Shown: positions 33,576 through 43,883, counted from the stretch's first letter. The stretch is DNA of 63,841 nt from Rhodospirillales bacterium Ga0074136 (GCA_001464375.1 LNEW01000177.1:1-63841); one strand, 5' to 3'. The notes: generated from the letters alone by a model not told the origin. Program-made: numbers and translations.

Positions 33576-34325
33576 ATGAACGCCCCCTCACCTGACCCGA
33601 GCCTCGCGCGGATCGCGCGCGGCGGGAAGTCCATCTATGGCGCGCCGCTCGGCATCCTGATGCTGGAGGCGCGTTTCCCGCGCATTCCGGGCGACATGGG
33701 CAATGGCGAGACCTGGCCCTTCCCGGTGCTGTTCCGGGTGGTGCGCGGCGCCACGCCGGAACGCGTGGTGCTGCAAGGCGCGCGCGGGCTGCTGCCGGAT
33801 TTCATCGCCGCGGCGCGCGACCTGGTGGATCTCGGCGCGGAGGCCATCACCACGAATTGCGGCTTCCTGTCGTTGTTCCAGCGCGAAATGGCGGAGGCGG
33901 TGGGGGTGCCGGTCGCGACATCATCCCTGATGCAGGTGCCCTGGGTGCAGGCCATGTTGCCGCCGGGCAAGCGCGTGGGCGTGGTGACGGTCAGCAAGGG
34001 GTCGCTGACGCCGGCGCATCTGGAAGCGGCCGGCGTGCCGCTGGACACGCCCGTGGTCGGCACCGAGGGCGGCCGCGAATTCTTCCGCGTGCTGATCAGC
34101 GCGGCGAAGTCCGACCTGGATGTCGGGCTGGCCGAACAGGACATCCTGGAGGCCGGGCGCGCGCTGGTGGCAGCGCATCCGGAGGTCGGCGCGATCGTGC
34201 TGGAATGCACCAACATGCCGCCCTATGCGGCGGCGCTGGCGGAGGCGGTAGGGCTGCCGGTCTACGACATCTATTCGATGATCGCGTATTTCCACGCGGG
34301 CCTGCGCCCGCGGCGGTTCGCCTGA
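33576..34325 (+). CDS. Aspartate/glutamate racemase superfamily protein
   Basis: This 249-residue protein has two pseudo-symmetric halves, each with a cysteine at the catalytic position: Cys in AITTNCGFLSLFQ and Cys in IVLECTNMPPYA. Strand RVGVVTVSKGSLT opens the second half. These two Cys define cofactor-independent racemases/isomerases (aspartate, glutamate, hydantoin racemases and maleate isomerase). The sequence does not say which. Divergence from a Bug binding protein suggests it acts on the organic acid that protein captures. Confidence 0.87.
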   Translation: MNAPSPDPSLARIARGGKSIYGAPLGILMLEARFPRIPGDMGNGETWPFPVLFRVVRGATPERVVLQGARGLLPDFIAAARDLVDLGAEAITTNCGFLSLFQREMAEAVGVPVATSSLMQVPWVQAMLPPGKRVGVVTVSKGSLTPAHLEAAGVPLDTPVVGTEGGREFFRVLISAAKSDLDVGLAEQDILEAGRALVAAHPEVGAIVLECTNMPPYAAALAEAVGLPVYDIYSMIAYFHAGLRPRRFA

Positions 34326-35162
34326 TCAGCCCTGGAACAGGCTGAGCAGGGACTGCGGCGCCTGGTTCGCGATGGACAGCGACTGCGTGCCCAACTGCTG
34401 GCGGATCTGCAGCGCCTGCAACCGCGCCGATTCCTTCGCGAGGTCGGCGTCGATCAGCGCGCCCAACCCGCCATCGAGCGCATCGAGCTTGTCGCGGTTG
34501 TAGGCGATCTGCGCATCGACATAGCGCGCATCGGAGCCGTACTGGTTCAGCGCATTGGCGATGACGGTGTTGATCGTGCCCCAATCCCCGCCCGCCGCCA
34601 GCGCGGCCTGCGCGCCCGCGGCATCGGTCGGCGCCGCGGCGACGATCATGGTGCCCGCGCCATCCACCGCTGTCAGCGTGTAGGTGGTGCCGGCCTCGTT
34701 GCGGGTGGTGGTGATGTCGCCGCCGCCATTGCCGGCATTGGTGTCGAGCAGCGTGCGGCCGTTGTAGGTCGCGTCCTGGATGAAGTTGGTGACCTGGGTG
34801 CGCAGCGCCTCGTACTGCGAATTGTACTGCGCGCGCTGGTCGGCGTTGAGCGTATCGTCGGCCAGGCGGACCAGCGTCTCGCGCACCTTGATCATGGTGT
34901 CGGAGACCTTGCGCAGCCCCGCCAGCGCGGTGTCCAGCACACCCTTCACGCCGCCGAGCTGTTCATTCGCGGCGGTCAGGCCGGCGACATCCGCGCGCAC
35001 CGACTGCGCAACGGCGAACGCCGCGCCGTCATCCTTCGCGTCCGAGACGCGATACCCGGTCGAGACGCGCTTCTGCGTGGTGTTCAGCGCCTCATTGGTG
35101 CGGTTGAGCGACTGCAGCGCAACCATCGCGCCGAGATTCGTGTTCACCGAATTGAGGCTCAT
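34326..35162 (-). CDS. Flagellin (short form)
   Basis: This 278-residue protein has the conserved D0/D1 ends of flagellin. The N-terminus is MSLNSVNTNLGAMVALQSLNRTNEALNTTQ with STGYRVSDAKDDGAAFAVAQ. The C-terminus contains LGALIDADLAKESARLQALQIRQQLGTQSLSIANQ. The middle is short and Gly/Ala/Thr-rich (about residues 145-200), so no large outer domain is present, as in Caulobacter-type flagellins. A GGGA sequence precedes the ATG. Its stop immediately abuts that of the racemase gene. No other flagellar genes are in the window. Confidence 0.95.
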   Translation of the reverse strand: MSLNSVNTNLGAMVALQSLNRTNEALNTTQKRVSTGYRVSDAKDDGAAFAVAQSVRADVAGLTAANEQLGGVKGVLDTALAGLRKVSDTMIKVRETLVRLADDTLNADQRAQYNSQYEALRTQVTNFIQDATYNGRTLLDTNAGNGGGDITTTRNEAGTTYTLTAVDGAGTMIVAAAPTDAAGAQAALAAGGDWGTINTVIANALNQYGSDARYVDAQIAYNRDKLDALDGGLGALIDADLAKESARLQALQIRQQLGTQSLSIANQAPQSLLSLFQG

Positions 35163-35261
35163 CGGGATCTTCCCTTACCGATGACGGGATATTCCCGCCG
35201 CGCTGCCACTGTGGCGCCGGGTGATGAATGTCGGGTTAAGCGCGGGGAGTCTTTTTTGATG

Positions 35262-35387
35262 CCCTCAAACGGCGGGCGGCCGGCATCCGCCGGCCTTGCC
35301 TTCGCGCCAGGCACGGGTGCGCGGGCGGCGACCGGCGGTCTGGGCGCGGTCGCGCTGTGCGCTCCCCGATCGGGCAGGGGACGATCC
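35262..35387 (+). repeat. Dispersed copy of the 137-bp repeat family
   Basis: This copy has the same order as the units at 13.2-13.7 kb and the same orientation: CCCTCAAACGGCGGGCG, then GGCATCCGCCGGCCTTGCCTT, then TGGGCGCGGTCGCGCTGTGC at 35341 and a decayed hairpin region ending GGACGATCC. The palindrome arms are no longer perfect. It lies between the flagellin start and the cold-shock gene terminator, in a 260-bp stretch without genes. Confidence 0.85.
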
Positions 35388-35427
35388 GCAAGAAGCGTGG
35401 CGCGCGGGCGCCCCGGGCGCCTGGCAA

Positions 35428-35460
35428 AGAAAAACCCCGCGGCCTTGGCGACCGCGGGGC
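35428..35460 (-). terminator. Rho-independent terminator of the cold-shock gene
   Basis: On the minus strand CCCCGCGG and CCGCGGGG (35452-35459 and 35435-35442) form an 8-base stem with a 9-base loop, followed directly by TTTTTCTTT. It lies about 23 bases after the stop of the double cold-shock-domain gene. This is the clearest intrinsic terminator in the window. Confidence 0.88.
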
Positions 35461-35482
35461 TGTTCCGGGCTGTCCTGTCGGA

Positions 35483-36298
35483 TCAGTCCTTCATGTTCAC
35501 GGCCTGGCGGCCGCGCTGGCCGTCGCGCACCTCGAGCGAGACCTTCTCGCCCTGCTGCACATCCTGCTTGCCGGCGCGCTGCAGGACCGACGAATGCAGG
35601 AAAACGTCCTGGCCGCCATCCTCGGGCGTCACGAAGCCGAAGCCGCGCACCTGGTCGAACCACTTGACCGTGCCGGCCACGTCATAGGTCGGGCCGCCTT
35701 CGTCCCGGCCGCCGCCGAAATCACGACGCGGCGGCGGACGGTCGCCGAAGGCGCGCGGGGCACGATCCCCGAAGCCGCCGCCACCGCCACCACCGAAGCC
35801 ACCGCCACCACCGAAGTCACGCCGCGGGGGACGGTCGCCGAAGCCACCGCCGCCGGGGGGGCCACCGAAGTCGCGCCGCGGCGGACGATCGCCGAAGCCA
35901 CCGCCACCGGGGGGGCCGCCGAAGTCGCGCCGCGGCGGACGATCACCGAAGCCGCCACCGCCGCCCGGACCGCCGAAGTCCCGGCGCGGCGGACGATCCC
36001 CGAAGTCGCGCCGCGGCGGGCGCGCGCCGGCGCCGGCCCCGGCGCCACCACCTTCGCCACGCTTCAGCTCGACGATGCGGGTCACGAGGCGACGGCCCTG
36101 ACGGTCCGTGCCGATCTCACACACCAGCTTGTCGCCGGTGTCCGGCGGCTCGATCCCGGCCTCGGTCAGTGCCGAGGCGTGGAAGAAGACGTCGGTGCCG
36201 TCGGGTCCGAGCACGAAGCCGAAGCCCTTACGACCATTGTACCATTTCACCTCGGCCTCGATCGGCCCGGCGCCACCCTGATTATCGAATTCAGACAC
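35483..36298 (-). CDS. Double cold-shock-domain protein with Arg/Gly-rich repeat linker
   Basis: This 271-residue protein carries a cold-shock domain at each end. The N-terminal one reads EVKWYNGRKGFGFVLGPDGTDVFFHASAL and the C-terminal one GTVKWFDQVRGFGFVTPEDGGQDVFLHSSVL, with RNP1 (KGFGFV/RGFGFV) and RNP2 (VFFH/VFLH) intact. Between them about 120 residues consist of repeats of roughly 18 residues built on RPPRRDFGGPPGGGGFGD, similar to RGG boxes that bind RNA. I chose GTG 36298 (AGGA upstream) rather than ATG 36376. Double-CSD proteins occur in alphaproteobacteria, but such a long repeat linker is unusual. It probably acts as an RNA chaperone. Confidence 0.88.
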   Translation of the reverse strand: MSEFDNQGGAGPIEAEVKWYNGRKGFGFVLGPDGTDVFFHASALTEAGIEPPDTGDKLVCEIGTDRQGRRLVTRIVELKRGEGGGAGAGAGARPPRRDFGDRPPRRDFGGPGGGGGFGDRPPRRDFGGPPGGGGFGDRPPRRDFGGPPGGGGFGDRPPRRDFGGGGGFGGGGGGGFGDRAPRAFGDRPPPRRDFGGGRDEGGPTYDVAGTVKWFDQVRGFGFVTPEDGGQDVFLHSSVLQRAGKQDVQQGEKVSLEVRDGQRGRQAVNMKD

Positions 36299-36407
36299 GT
36301 TCCTGCAGGTCCACAAAGATAGCGCGAGCCTGCGGGATGCAGGGCCGCTACATGTCAGGATGGCACCCCGGATCACGGAAAGCGAGTGAAAAACCGGGCC
36401 TCGCGCC

Positions 36408-37670
36408 TTACGCGAATCGGCGTGGATCGAAGGGCGCGATCGGGATCAGCGGCGGCCTGCCGAGCAGGAGATCCACCACCACCTGCCCCGTCCGCGCGCC
36501 GGCGACCAGGCCGGTGTGGCCATGCCCGAAGGCATGGATGACGTCCGGCGTGGCGCTCGCCGGGCCCAGGCAGGGCTTGCCGTCCGGCATGGACGGTCGG
36601 TGCCCCATCCAGACCTTCACGCGGCTGGCCGGCAGGTCGCGCGGCAGGCCGGGGAAGCAGGATACCAGGTGGTCGCGCAGGATCTCGGCCCGCTTCCAGT
36701 TGGGCGCGGCGTCCAGCCCGGCGATCTCGACCTGGCCGGCGCAGCGCAACCCGTTCGCGGTGCGCATGATCGACATCTTGCCGTCCGAGGGCATCAGCCC
36801 GTGGCGCGGCGCGACCTCCGGGTCCGTCAGTTCGGCGTGGTAGCCGCGCTCGGTCTCCAGCGGGACGGTGTCGCCCAGCATGGCCGCGAGCGGCTTCGCG
36901 TGGGCGCCGGCGGCGATCACGGCGGCATCGGCCTCGACCCAGCCCTGGTCGGTCAGCACGGCCAGCAGCCGGCCTTCCTCGAGCTTGAATCCGGTGGCGC
37001 GCGCACGGACCAGCGCCGCCCCCTGCCCCACCGCATGAGCCACCAGCGCCGCCACATAGGCGCCGGGGTCGGTACAGTGCCCGCCTTCCTCGACCATCAC
37101 GCCGAAGGTGTAGCGGCGGTCGAGCTCGGGTTCGCGCTGGCGGAGGTCGTTGGCGTCCAGTTCGATCCAGCGCACGCCGACCGTGTGGCGGATCTCCCAG
37201 GCGTTGGCCTCGGCCTCGAAATCGGCGCGGGATGGGTAGATGTAGATCAGCCCGCGGCGTTCGATCAGGTGGCCGACGCCGGCTTCATCCGCCAGCGCCG
37301 CGTGCAGCGCCGGGGCATCGACCACCAGGGGGCGCAGGGCGCGGGCGGCTTCCTCCACGCGCTCCCAGGTCCAGCCGGCGCGCAGGTACTGCACCAGCCA
37401 GGGCGCCACGCGCGGCAGGTAGGACCAGCGGATCGCCAGCGGGCCGAGCGGATCGGCCAGGAATTTCGGGATCTTCTTCCACAGCCCGGGCACCGCCGGC
37501 GGGATGACGGACATCGGGCTCAGCCAGCAGCCATTGCCGTAGGAGGCCGCCTGCTCGCCGCCCGGATCGGCCGGGTCGATCAGCGTGACGCGCAGGCCGC
37601 GGCGCAGCGCCTCGACCGCCGTGCAGGCGCCGACGATGCCGGCGCCGATGATGGCGACGTGGCGGCTCAT
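36408..37670 (-). CDS. FAD-dependent D-amino-acid dehydrogenase-like oxidoreductase (DadA family)
   Basis: This 420-residue DAO-fold flavoprotein starts VAIIGAGIVGACTAVEALRRGLRVTLIDPADPGGEQAASYGNGCWLSP, where the GNG after the second Gly-rich stretch is characteristic of DadA-like dehydrogenases. ETERGYHAEL, VWMGHRPSMPDGKPCLGP and HAFGHGHTGLVAGARTGQVV complete the FAD and substrate sites. The probable reaction is oxidative deamination of a D-amino acid or N-substituted amino acid, passing electrons to the quinone pool. The start overlaps the stop of the upstream isomerase gene. Confidence 0.88.
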   Translation of the reverse strand: MSRHVAIIGAGIVGACTAVEALRRGLRVTLIDPADPGGEQAASYGNGCWLSPMSVIPPAVPGLWKKIPKFLADPLGPLAIRWSYLPRVAPWLVQYLRAGWTWERVEEAARALRPLVVDAPALHAALADEAGVGHLIERRGLIYIYPSRADFEAEANAWEIRHTVGVRWIELDANDLRQREPELDRRYTFGVMVEEGGHCTDPGAYVAALVAHAVGQGAALVRARATGFKLEEGRLLAVLTDQGWVEADAAVIAAGAHAKPLAAMLGDTVPLETERGYHAELTDPEVAPRHGLMPSDGKMSIMRTANGLRCAGQVEIAGLDAAPNWKRAEILRDHLVSCFPGLPRDLPASRVKVWMGHRPSMPDGKPCLGPASATPDVIHAFGHGHTGLVAGARTGQVVVDLLLGRPPLIPIAPFDPRRFA

Positions 37671-38326
37671 GCGGCGCGGGTCTTGCCGATCACCTTGGAT
37701 GGGCCGGACTGCACCTGGCCTCCGCCGAGATGCTGGTCGAGGAAGAACAGCCGGTCCTGGCCCCAGAGCCACAGGTCGCCACAGAAGAAGGTGGGCGCGC
37801 CGAACACGCCGCGGGCCACGGCTTCCTGGTTGTTGCGGTCCCATTCGGCCATGACGGACTGGCTTTCCTCCTCGCGATGCAGGGCATCGCCGGGCAGGCC
37901 CTCCTCCTCGGCAATGGCGACCCGTACGCGCGGGTCGGCGATGTCGCGGTCCTCGACCCACAGCGCGCGCAGGATGGCGTGCGAGAGCGCCTGCGCGTCC
38001 ATGCCGCGCGCCTGGGCCGCCATGACCATCCGCCCGGCGGGGCGCTGGTCGGTCGGCGGGTAGTGCTTCGGCTTCAGCTTGACCGGCAGGTTCAGGTGGC
38101 GCGACCAGCGGTCGAGTTCGAGCGAATGGTAGTCCTGCCGCGGTTCGGGCCGCGTGCGCAGCGGAATGCCGCCGGTGTGCTTGATGACCAGGCGGAAATC
38201 ATAGGGCTTGAGCATCAGCGTCGCGCCATGGCGCTTCACGATGTCGGTCAGCTGCGGCCCGGCGAAATACATCCAGGGGCTGGACAGCGTGTAGAAGCAT
38301 TCGACGGTCTGGCCCATGGCGGTCAT
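37667..38326 (-). CDS. DsbA-fold 2-hydroxychromene-2-carboxylate isomerase family protein
   Basis: This 219-residue protein with the thioredoxin/DsbA fold is related to NahD and kappa-class GST. ECFYTLSSPWMYFAGPQL carries SSPW at the position of the catalytic Ser-Pro; KPYDFRLVIKHTGGIPLRTRPEPRQDYHSLELDRW and VFGAPTFFCGDLWLWGQDRL match the family. Known members isomerise ring-cleavage intermediates using glutathione. The start may be 38326 or the internal ATG at 38317. Both ends overlap its neighbours, so it is in one operon with the DUF3225 and DadA-like genes. Confidence 0.83.
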   Translation of the reverse strand: MTAMGQTVECFYTLSSPWMYFAGPQLTDIVKRHGATLMLKPYDFRLVIKHTGGIPLRTRPEPRQDYHSLELDRWSRHLNLPVKLKPKHYPPTDQRPAGRMVMAAQARGMDAQALSHAILRALWVEDRDIADPRVRVAIAEEEGLPGDALHREEESQSVMAEWDRNNQEAVARGVFGAPTFFCGDLWLWGQDRLFFLDQHLGGGQVQSGPSKVIGKTRAA

Positions 38327-38727
38327 CCCTTCTGCGTGCGGCCGGGATCATGCCCCGCAAGCAGCGAGACATGCGCCGAGACGACGCGCCAGCCGTGCTC
38401 GGGAAGGCGCACCATGATCTTGGTCTCGCGCCCGATCAGGCCGGTGCCGACGCGTTCGTATTCCAGGTGCGTGCAGGCGAAGTCGCGGCCGAAGGACGTG
38501 ATGTGGATGCGCTTCTGCACGCGCGCGGCATAGGTCTTCACCGTGGCACGGAAGGCGCGGATGGCGTCGATGCCGTACAGGATTTCCGTCACGCCGAAGC
38601 GGACGGTGCGCGGGTCGGGCCAGAAGGACGCGTCGAGGATGTCGGTCTCGTTGCCGGCGATCGCGGCCTCGTAGCGGTCGAAGACCGCGCGGGCTTCGGC
38701 GATCACTTCGGGGTTGTCGATGTCCAC
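38323..38727 (-). CDS. DUF3225 protein (HpxZ/AtzH-like)
   Basis: This 134-residue NTF2-like protein reads DIDNPEVIAEARAVFDRYEAAIAGNETDILDASFW, FGVTEILYGIDAIRAFR and THLEYERVGTGLIGRETKIMVRLPEHGWRVVSAHVSLL. The family includes HpxZ of the oxalurate (purine) pathway and AtzH of cyanuric-acid degradation. GTG 38727 is chosen because DIDNPEV is the family N-terminus and GGGAG lies upstream; ATG 38820 would add 31 odd residues across a terminator. It leads the three-gene unit below coxM. Confidence 0.82.
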   Translation of the reverse strand: MDIDNPEVIAEARAVFDRYEAAIAGNETDILDASFWPDPRTVRFGVTEILYGIDAIRAFRATVKTYAARVQKRIHITSFGRDFACTHLEYERVGTGLIGRETKIMVRLPEHGWRVVSAHVSLLAGHDPGRTQKG

Positions 38728-38778
38728 GGCGCGCGACTCCCGGTGTTTACACGAGCATGCCGCGCGGCGGCCCGGAAC

Positions 38779-38812
38779 GCAAAAGGGCCGGGCGTGGCGC
38801 GCCCGGCCCTTC
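38779..38812 (-). terminator. Rho-independent terminator after coxM
   Basis: On the minus strand GGGCCGGGCG and CGCCCGGCCC (arms at 38800-38809 and 38785-38794) form a perfect 10-base stem with a 5-base loop, followed by TTTT. It lies about 20 bases after the coxM-like stop and separates that gene from the DUF3225 unit. Confidence 0.82.
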
Positions 38813-38830
38813 GCCTGCAAACGGCGCGGT

Positions 38831-39622
38831 TCAGCCCGCGGCGGCGACCGCGCGCTTGGCCATCACGCCGACCAGGTGCGCGCGGTATTCCGCGCTGCCA
38901 TGGATGTCGCTGTTGAGGTCGGCGGCCGACTGCTTGATGCCGGCCACCGCGTCGGGCGACCAGTTGGCGGCCAGCGCGGCTTCCATCGCGGCCTGGCGGA
39001 ACACGCAGGGGCCCGCGCCGTTGACCGCGACGCGCACCGCACCGCCGGACTTCGAGACGAAGACACCGGCCATGACGTAGCGGCTGGCCGGGTTGCGCAT
39101 CTTGGCGTAGCCGGCCTTGTCGACGATGGGGAATTCGACCGCGGTCAGGATCTCGCCGGCTTCCATTGCCGTCGTGAACATGCCCTGGAAGAAGTCATCG
39201 GCGGCGATCTTGCGACTGGACGTGTGCACGGTGGCGCCAAGGCCCAGCACCGCGGCGGGGTAGTCCGCCGCCGGGTCGTTGTTGGCCACCGACCCGCCGA
39301 GGGTACCGCGGTTGCGGACCTGCACGTCGCCGATCAGCGACGCCATGTACGCCAGTGCCGGGATCGCGGCGGCCACCTCGGCGCTGTTGGCGACTTCGAC
39401 ATGGCGGGTCAGCGCGCCGATGACGATGGCGTTGCCGACGCGCTTGATGCCACGCAGCTCCGCGATGCCGGACAGGTCGACCAGGGCGGAGGGCTTGTTC
39501 AGCCGGTGCTTGAGCGCGGGCAGCAGCGTGTGGCCGCCCGAGATGGCCTTGGCGTCGGGATCGGCCAGCAGCTTCACCGCATCGGCGACGGAGCCCGGCT
39601 TGTGGTAGGCGAAATCATACAT
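38831..39622 (-). CDS. coxM: Molybdenum hydroxylase FAD-binding medium subunit (CoxM-like)
   Basis: This 263-residue subunit starts MYDFAYHKPGSVADAVKLLADPDAKAISGGHTLLPALKHRL and contains the FAD motif GGSVANNDPAADYPAAVLGLGATV, as in CO dehydrogenase/xanthine dehydrogenase medium subunits. It carries electrons from the Fe-S subunit to the acceptor. It is the last of the three subunit genes in transcription order (S, L, M), 119 bp after the large subunit. Because the large subunit is not of the true CO dehydrogenase type, the cox name means family only. Confidence 0.9.
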   Translation of the reverse strand: MYDFAYHKPGSVADAVKLLADPDAKAISGGHTLLPALKHRLNKPSALVDLSGIAELRGIKRVGNAIVIGALTRHVEVANSAEVAAAIPALAYMASLIGDVQVRNRGTLGGSVANNDPAADYPAAVLGLGATVHTSSRKIAADDFFQGMFTTAMEAGEILTAVEFPIVDKAGYAKMRNPASRYVMAGVFVSKSGGAVRVAVNGAGPCVFRQAAMEAALAANWSPDAVAGIKQSAADLNSDIHGSAEYRAHLVGVMAKRAVAAAG

Positions 39623-39741
39623 TTCGTTTGCTCCTTACGTCGCAAGCCGGCCGATTCACGCCTCCGGGTCCTGACGGGGTCCTCGCGAAGCGTGCTTCGC
39701 GGGGGTGTCACGACCCTCCGACGATCGGACGGCGGGGTCCG

Positions 39742-42132
39742 CTATTCCGCCGCCATCCGGCGGCCGCCGTTGATGATCTGCCACATCTTGGCCGGTGTGG
39801 CGGGCATGTCCAGGCTTCGCACGCCGTAGTCGCGCAGCGCATCCACCACGGCGTTGATGACCGCCGGGGGCGAGCCGATCGCGCCCACCTCCCCGCAGCC
39901 CTTCACACCCAGCGGGTTGTGCGTGCACAGCGTGGTGTGCGTCGCCACGCTCACCGGTGCCAGGTCGTCCGCACGCGGCATGGTGTAGTCCATCATGGAG
40001 CCGGACAGCAGCTGGCCGTCGGCGTCGTAGACGCAGGTTTCCAGCAGCGCCTGGCCAATGCCCTGGGCGATGCCGCCTTGGACCTGGCCCTCGACGATCA
40101 TCGGGTTGATGACGCGGCCGACATCGTCGACCGCGGTGAAGTTCACCATGCTGACCTTGCCGGTCTCCGGGCAGATCTCGACCTCGGCGATGTGGCAGCC
40201 GCCGGGATAGGTGAAGTTCTTGGGGTCGTAGAAGGCGGTCTCCTCCAGGCCCGGCTCGATCTCGTCGATCGGGTAGTTGTGCGGGACGTAGGCGGCGACC
40301 GAGATGTCGACCAGCGCCTTGGTCTTGTCGGTGCCGGCCACGCGGAAGGTGCCGCGGTCGAATTCGATGTCGTCGACCGAGGCTTCCATCAGGTGGGCGG
40401 CGATGCGCTTGCCCTTGGCGATGATCTTGTCCATCGCCTTCATCATCGCGGACCCGCCGACCGCGAGCGAGCGCGAGCCATAGGTGCCCATGCCGAAGGG
40501 CACCTTGGCGGTATCGCCGTGCACGATGTCCACCTGCGCCGTCGGCACGCCGAGCTTGTCGGCGACCAGCTGCGCGAAGGTGGTCTCGTGCCCCTGGCCG
40601 TGGCTGTGCGCGCCGGTGAGCACCGTGACGGAGCCGGTGGGATGCACGCGGATGGTGCCGACCTCATACAGACCGGCGCGCGCGCCGAGGCTGCCGACCA
40701 CGGCCGAAGGCGCGATGCCGCAGGCCTCCAGGTAGGTGGAGATGCCGATGCCGCGCAGCTTGCCGCGCTTGGCCGCTTCCGCCCGGCGGGATTCAAAGCC
40801 CGCCCAGTCGGCGGTGACGAGTGCCTGGTCGAGCGTCGCCTGGTAGTTGCCGCTGTCGTATTGCAGCGCGACCGGCGTCTGGTAGGGGAACTGGTCGGGC
40901 TGGATGAAGTTGCGCCGGCGCAGTTCCACGCGGTCGATGCCGGTCTCCTGTGCCGCGACGTCCATGAGGCGTTCCAGGAGGAAGGTCGCTTCCGGACGGC
41001 CGGCGCCGCGATACGCATCGACCGGCACGGTGTTGGTGAACACCGCCTTCACCTCGCAGTAGATGACCGGCGTGGTGTAGGTGCCCGCCAGCAGCGTGGC
41101 ATACAGGTAGGTCGGCACGCAGGGCGCGAAGGTCGAGAGATAGGCGCCCATGTTCGCGTAGGTGTGGACCTTGAGCCCGAGAATCTTGCCGTTCGCATCG
41201 AGCGCCAACTGCGCGTTCGACACATGGTCGCGCCCATGCGCGTCGGACATGAAGGATTCCGAGCGGTCGGCGGTCCACTTCACCGGGCGGCCGAGCTTGC
41301 CGGCGGACCAGGTGACGATGGCTTCCTCGGCATAGTGGTAGATTTTCGAGCCGAAGCCGCCGCCGACATCGGGTGCCACCACGCGCAGCTTGGATTCCGG
41401 GATATGCAGCACGTTAGCGCCCATCAGCAGGCGGATCACGTGCGGGTTCTGGCTGGTGGTGTGCAGCGTGTAGTCGCCGGTCGTCGGGTCGAATTCGCCC
41501 AGCGCCGCGCGCGGTTCCATCGCGTTCGGGATCAGGCGGTTGTTGACCATGTCGAGCGAGACGATCTTCGCGGCCTGGGCAAACGCCGCATCCAGCACCG
41601 CCTTGTCGCCGATGTGCCAGTCGTAGCAGAGGTTGCCCCCCACCCCGTCATGCACGGCGGGCGCGCCGGGCTTCACCGCATCCAGCGTGTTCGCGACCGC
41701 GGGCAGCACGTCGTAGGACACCGCGATGGCCTCGGCCGCATCGCGCGCCTGTTCGCGCGTCGCGGCGATGGCGACCGCGATCGGGTCGCCGACATGGCGA
41801 ACCTTGTCCGCCGCCAGAACCGGATGCGCCGGCTCGGCCATCGGGGAGCCGTCCTTGTTGTGGATCTGCCAGCCGCAGGGCAGGCCGCCGATGTTGTCCT
41901 TTGCCATGTCGGCGCCGGTGAACACCGCGACCACGCCGGGCATCTTCGCCGCCGCGGCCGTATCGACCGACGTCAGCCGCGCATGGGCATGCGGGCTGCG
42001 CAGGATCCAGGCGTGCAGCTGGCCCTGCCGGTTGAAGTCGTCGGTATAGGCGCCGCGGCCGCGCAGGAAACGGAAGTCTTCCTTGCGGCGCAGGCTGGCG
42101 CCGATGCCCTCGAAGGGTGCCACCACGTTCAT
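39742..42132 (-). CDS. coxL: Molybdopterin-binding large subunit of a form II CO-dehydrogenase-like hydroxylase
   Basis: This 796-residue protein starts [26 protein letters not shown] and spans the aldehyde-oxidase a/b hammerhead and molybdopterin domains ([50 protein letters not shown] with the catalytic Glu in the last). The active-site loop reads AYRGAGR, the form II signature, instead of the AYxCSFR loop of genuine CO dehydrogenase. It therefore hydroxylates some carbon or nitrogen heterocycle or aldehyde rather than CO. Substrate unknown. The neighbouring peptide-type transporter and DUF3225 protein hint at a nitrogenous compound. Confidence 0.93.
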   Translation of the reverse strand: MNVVAPFEGIGASLRRKEDFRFLRGRGAYTDDFNRQGQLHAWILRSPHAHARLTSVDTAAAAKMPGVVAVFTGADMAKDNIGGLPCGWQIHNKDGSPMAEPAHPVLAADKVRHVGDPIAVAIAATREQARDAAEAIAVSYDVLPAVANTLDAVKPGAPAVHDGVGGNLCYDWHIGDKAVLDAAFAQAAKIVSLDMVNNRLIPNAMEPRAALGEFDPTTGDYTLHTTSQNPHVIRLLMGANVLHIPESKLRVVAPDVGGGFGSKIYHYAEEAIVTWSAGKLGRPVKWTADRSESFMSDAHGRDHVSNAQLALDANGKILGLKVHTYANMGAYLSTFAPCVPTYLYATLLAGTYTTPVIYCEVKAVFTNTVPVDAYRGAGRPEATFLLERLMDVAAQETGIDRVELRRRNFIQPDQFPYQTPVALQYDSGNYQATLDQALVTADWAGFESRRAEAAKRGKLRGIGISTYLEACGIAPSAVVGSLGARAGLYEVGTIRVHPTGSVTVLTGAHSHGQGHETTFAQLVADKLGVPTAQVDIVHGDTAKVPFGMGTYGSRSLAVGGSAMMKAMDKIIAKGKRIAAHLMEASVDDIEFDRGTFRVAGTDKTKALVDISVAAYVPHNYPIDEIEPGLEETAFYDPKNFTYPGGCHIAEVEICPETGKVSMVNFTAVDDVGRVINPMIVEGQVQGGIAQGIGQALLETCVYDADGQLLSGSMMDYTMPRADDLAPVSVATHTTLCTHNPLGVKGCGEVGAIGSPPAVINAVVDALRDYGVRSLDMPATPAKMWQIINGGRRMAAE

Positions 42133-42240
42133 GGTCGTCTCGCTCCCAATTGTTCTATCGCCCGGGCTTTGCCGGGCCGCTTGTTGGGGCGCGCTGCGGC
42201 GCCCGGCGGCCTGCCTTGGCGCGCCTCACGGCGCGACGCG

Positions 42241-42744
<504 letters not shown>

Positions 42745-42795
42745 GGTGCTTCTCCCAAGGTGACTTTGGTTGACGGGCATGTGGCGCCCGCCCTT

Positions 42796-42816
42796 CAGGG
42801 CGCAAGCCTCGCCCTG
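42796..42816 (-). terminator. Weak stem-loop between dppF and coxS
   Basis: CAGGGCG (42796-42802) pairs with CGCCCTG (42810-42816) around a 7-base loop in the 108-bp gap between the transporter genes and coxS. There is no U-tract. It may attenuate read-through or simply be a GC-rich coincidence. Confidence 0.3.
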
Positions 42817-42852
42817 CGCCCGGGGTTCCGTCAAGCGCGGAGCGTGGCGCGG

Positions 42853-43883
42853 TTAGTGGCGCGCCGCGATGATCGCCGCGCCCTTGGCCCCGGCCAGCGG
42901 GTTCTCGGAGGCCGGACGGTCGTGCAGGTGGCAGGCCGCCCAATGGCCCTCCTCGGTCTGGCGCAGGGCGGGTTCGTCCTGGCGGCAGCGGTCGAAGGCG
43001 TAGGGGCAGCGGGTGTGGAAGCGGCAGCCCTTGGGCGGGTTGATCGGGCTGGGCACGTCGCCGGTCAGGATGATGCGTTCGCGCTGCGCGCCGGGTTCGG
43101 GCACCGGGACGGCAGAGAGGAGCGCCTCGGTATAGGGGTGCTTGGGCGCCGAAAAAAGTTCACGCTTCGGCGCGACCTCGACGATCTTGCCGAGGTACAT
43201 CACCGCCACGCGGTGCGTCATGTGCTCGACGATCGCCAGGTCGTGGCTGATGAACAGCATCGCCAGGCCGAGTTCCTTCTGCAGGTCCTGCAGGAGATTC
43301 ACGATCTGTGCCTTGACCGAGACATCCAGCGCGCTGACCGCCTCGTCGCAGATGATCAGGTCCGGGTCGGCCGCCAGCGCGCGCGCGATGCAAATGCGCT
43401 GGCGCTGCCCGCCGGAGAATTCATGCGGCCAGCGCCCGACCGCATCGCGCGGCAGGCGCACGCGGTCCATCAGTTCGCCCACCTTGCGCTCGATGTCGGC
43501 GGCGTCCTTGGCCAGGCCGAAATTGCGGATGGGCTCGGCCAGGATGTCGCGCACGCGCATGCGCGGGTTCAGGCTGCTGAACGGGTCCTGGAACACGACC
43601 TGCATGCGCCGGCGCATCGGGCGCAGCGTGCCGGCGGCCATGTCGTCGATCCGCTTGCCGTCCAGGATGACCTGGCCGCCGGTGATCGGGAACAGGCGCA
43701 GGATGGCCTTGCCGACGGTGGACTTGCCGCAGCCGGATTCCCCGACCAGCGAGAGGGTCTCCCCCTTGCTGATCGAGAAGGACACGCCGTCCACCGCGAA
43801 GACGGACCCGGTGCGCCCGCCGAAGAAGCCGCCATGGATCGGGAAGTGCTTCTTGAGGTCGTTGACCTCGAGGATCGGGGTGC

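Noticed and set aside
35163..35260. A sigma-54 type promoter upstream of flagellin (TGGC followed by a G-rich block)
   Set aside because: The GG-N10-GC spacing is not met: the position of GC reads GG. No sigma-28 box was convincing either.
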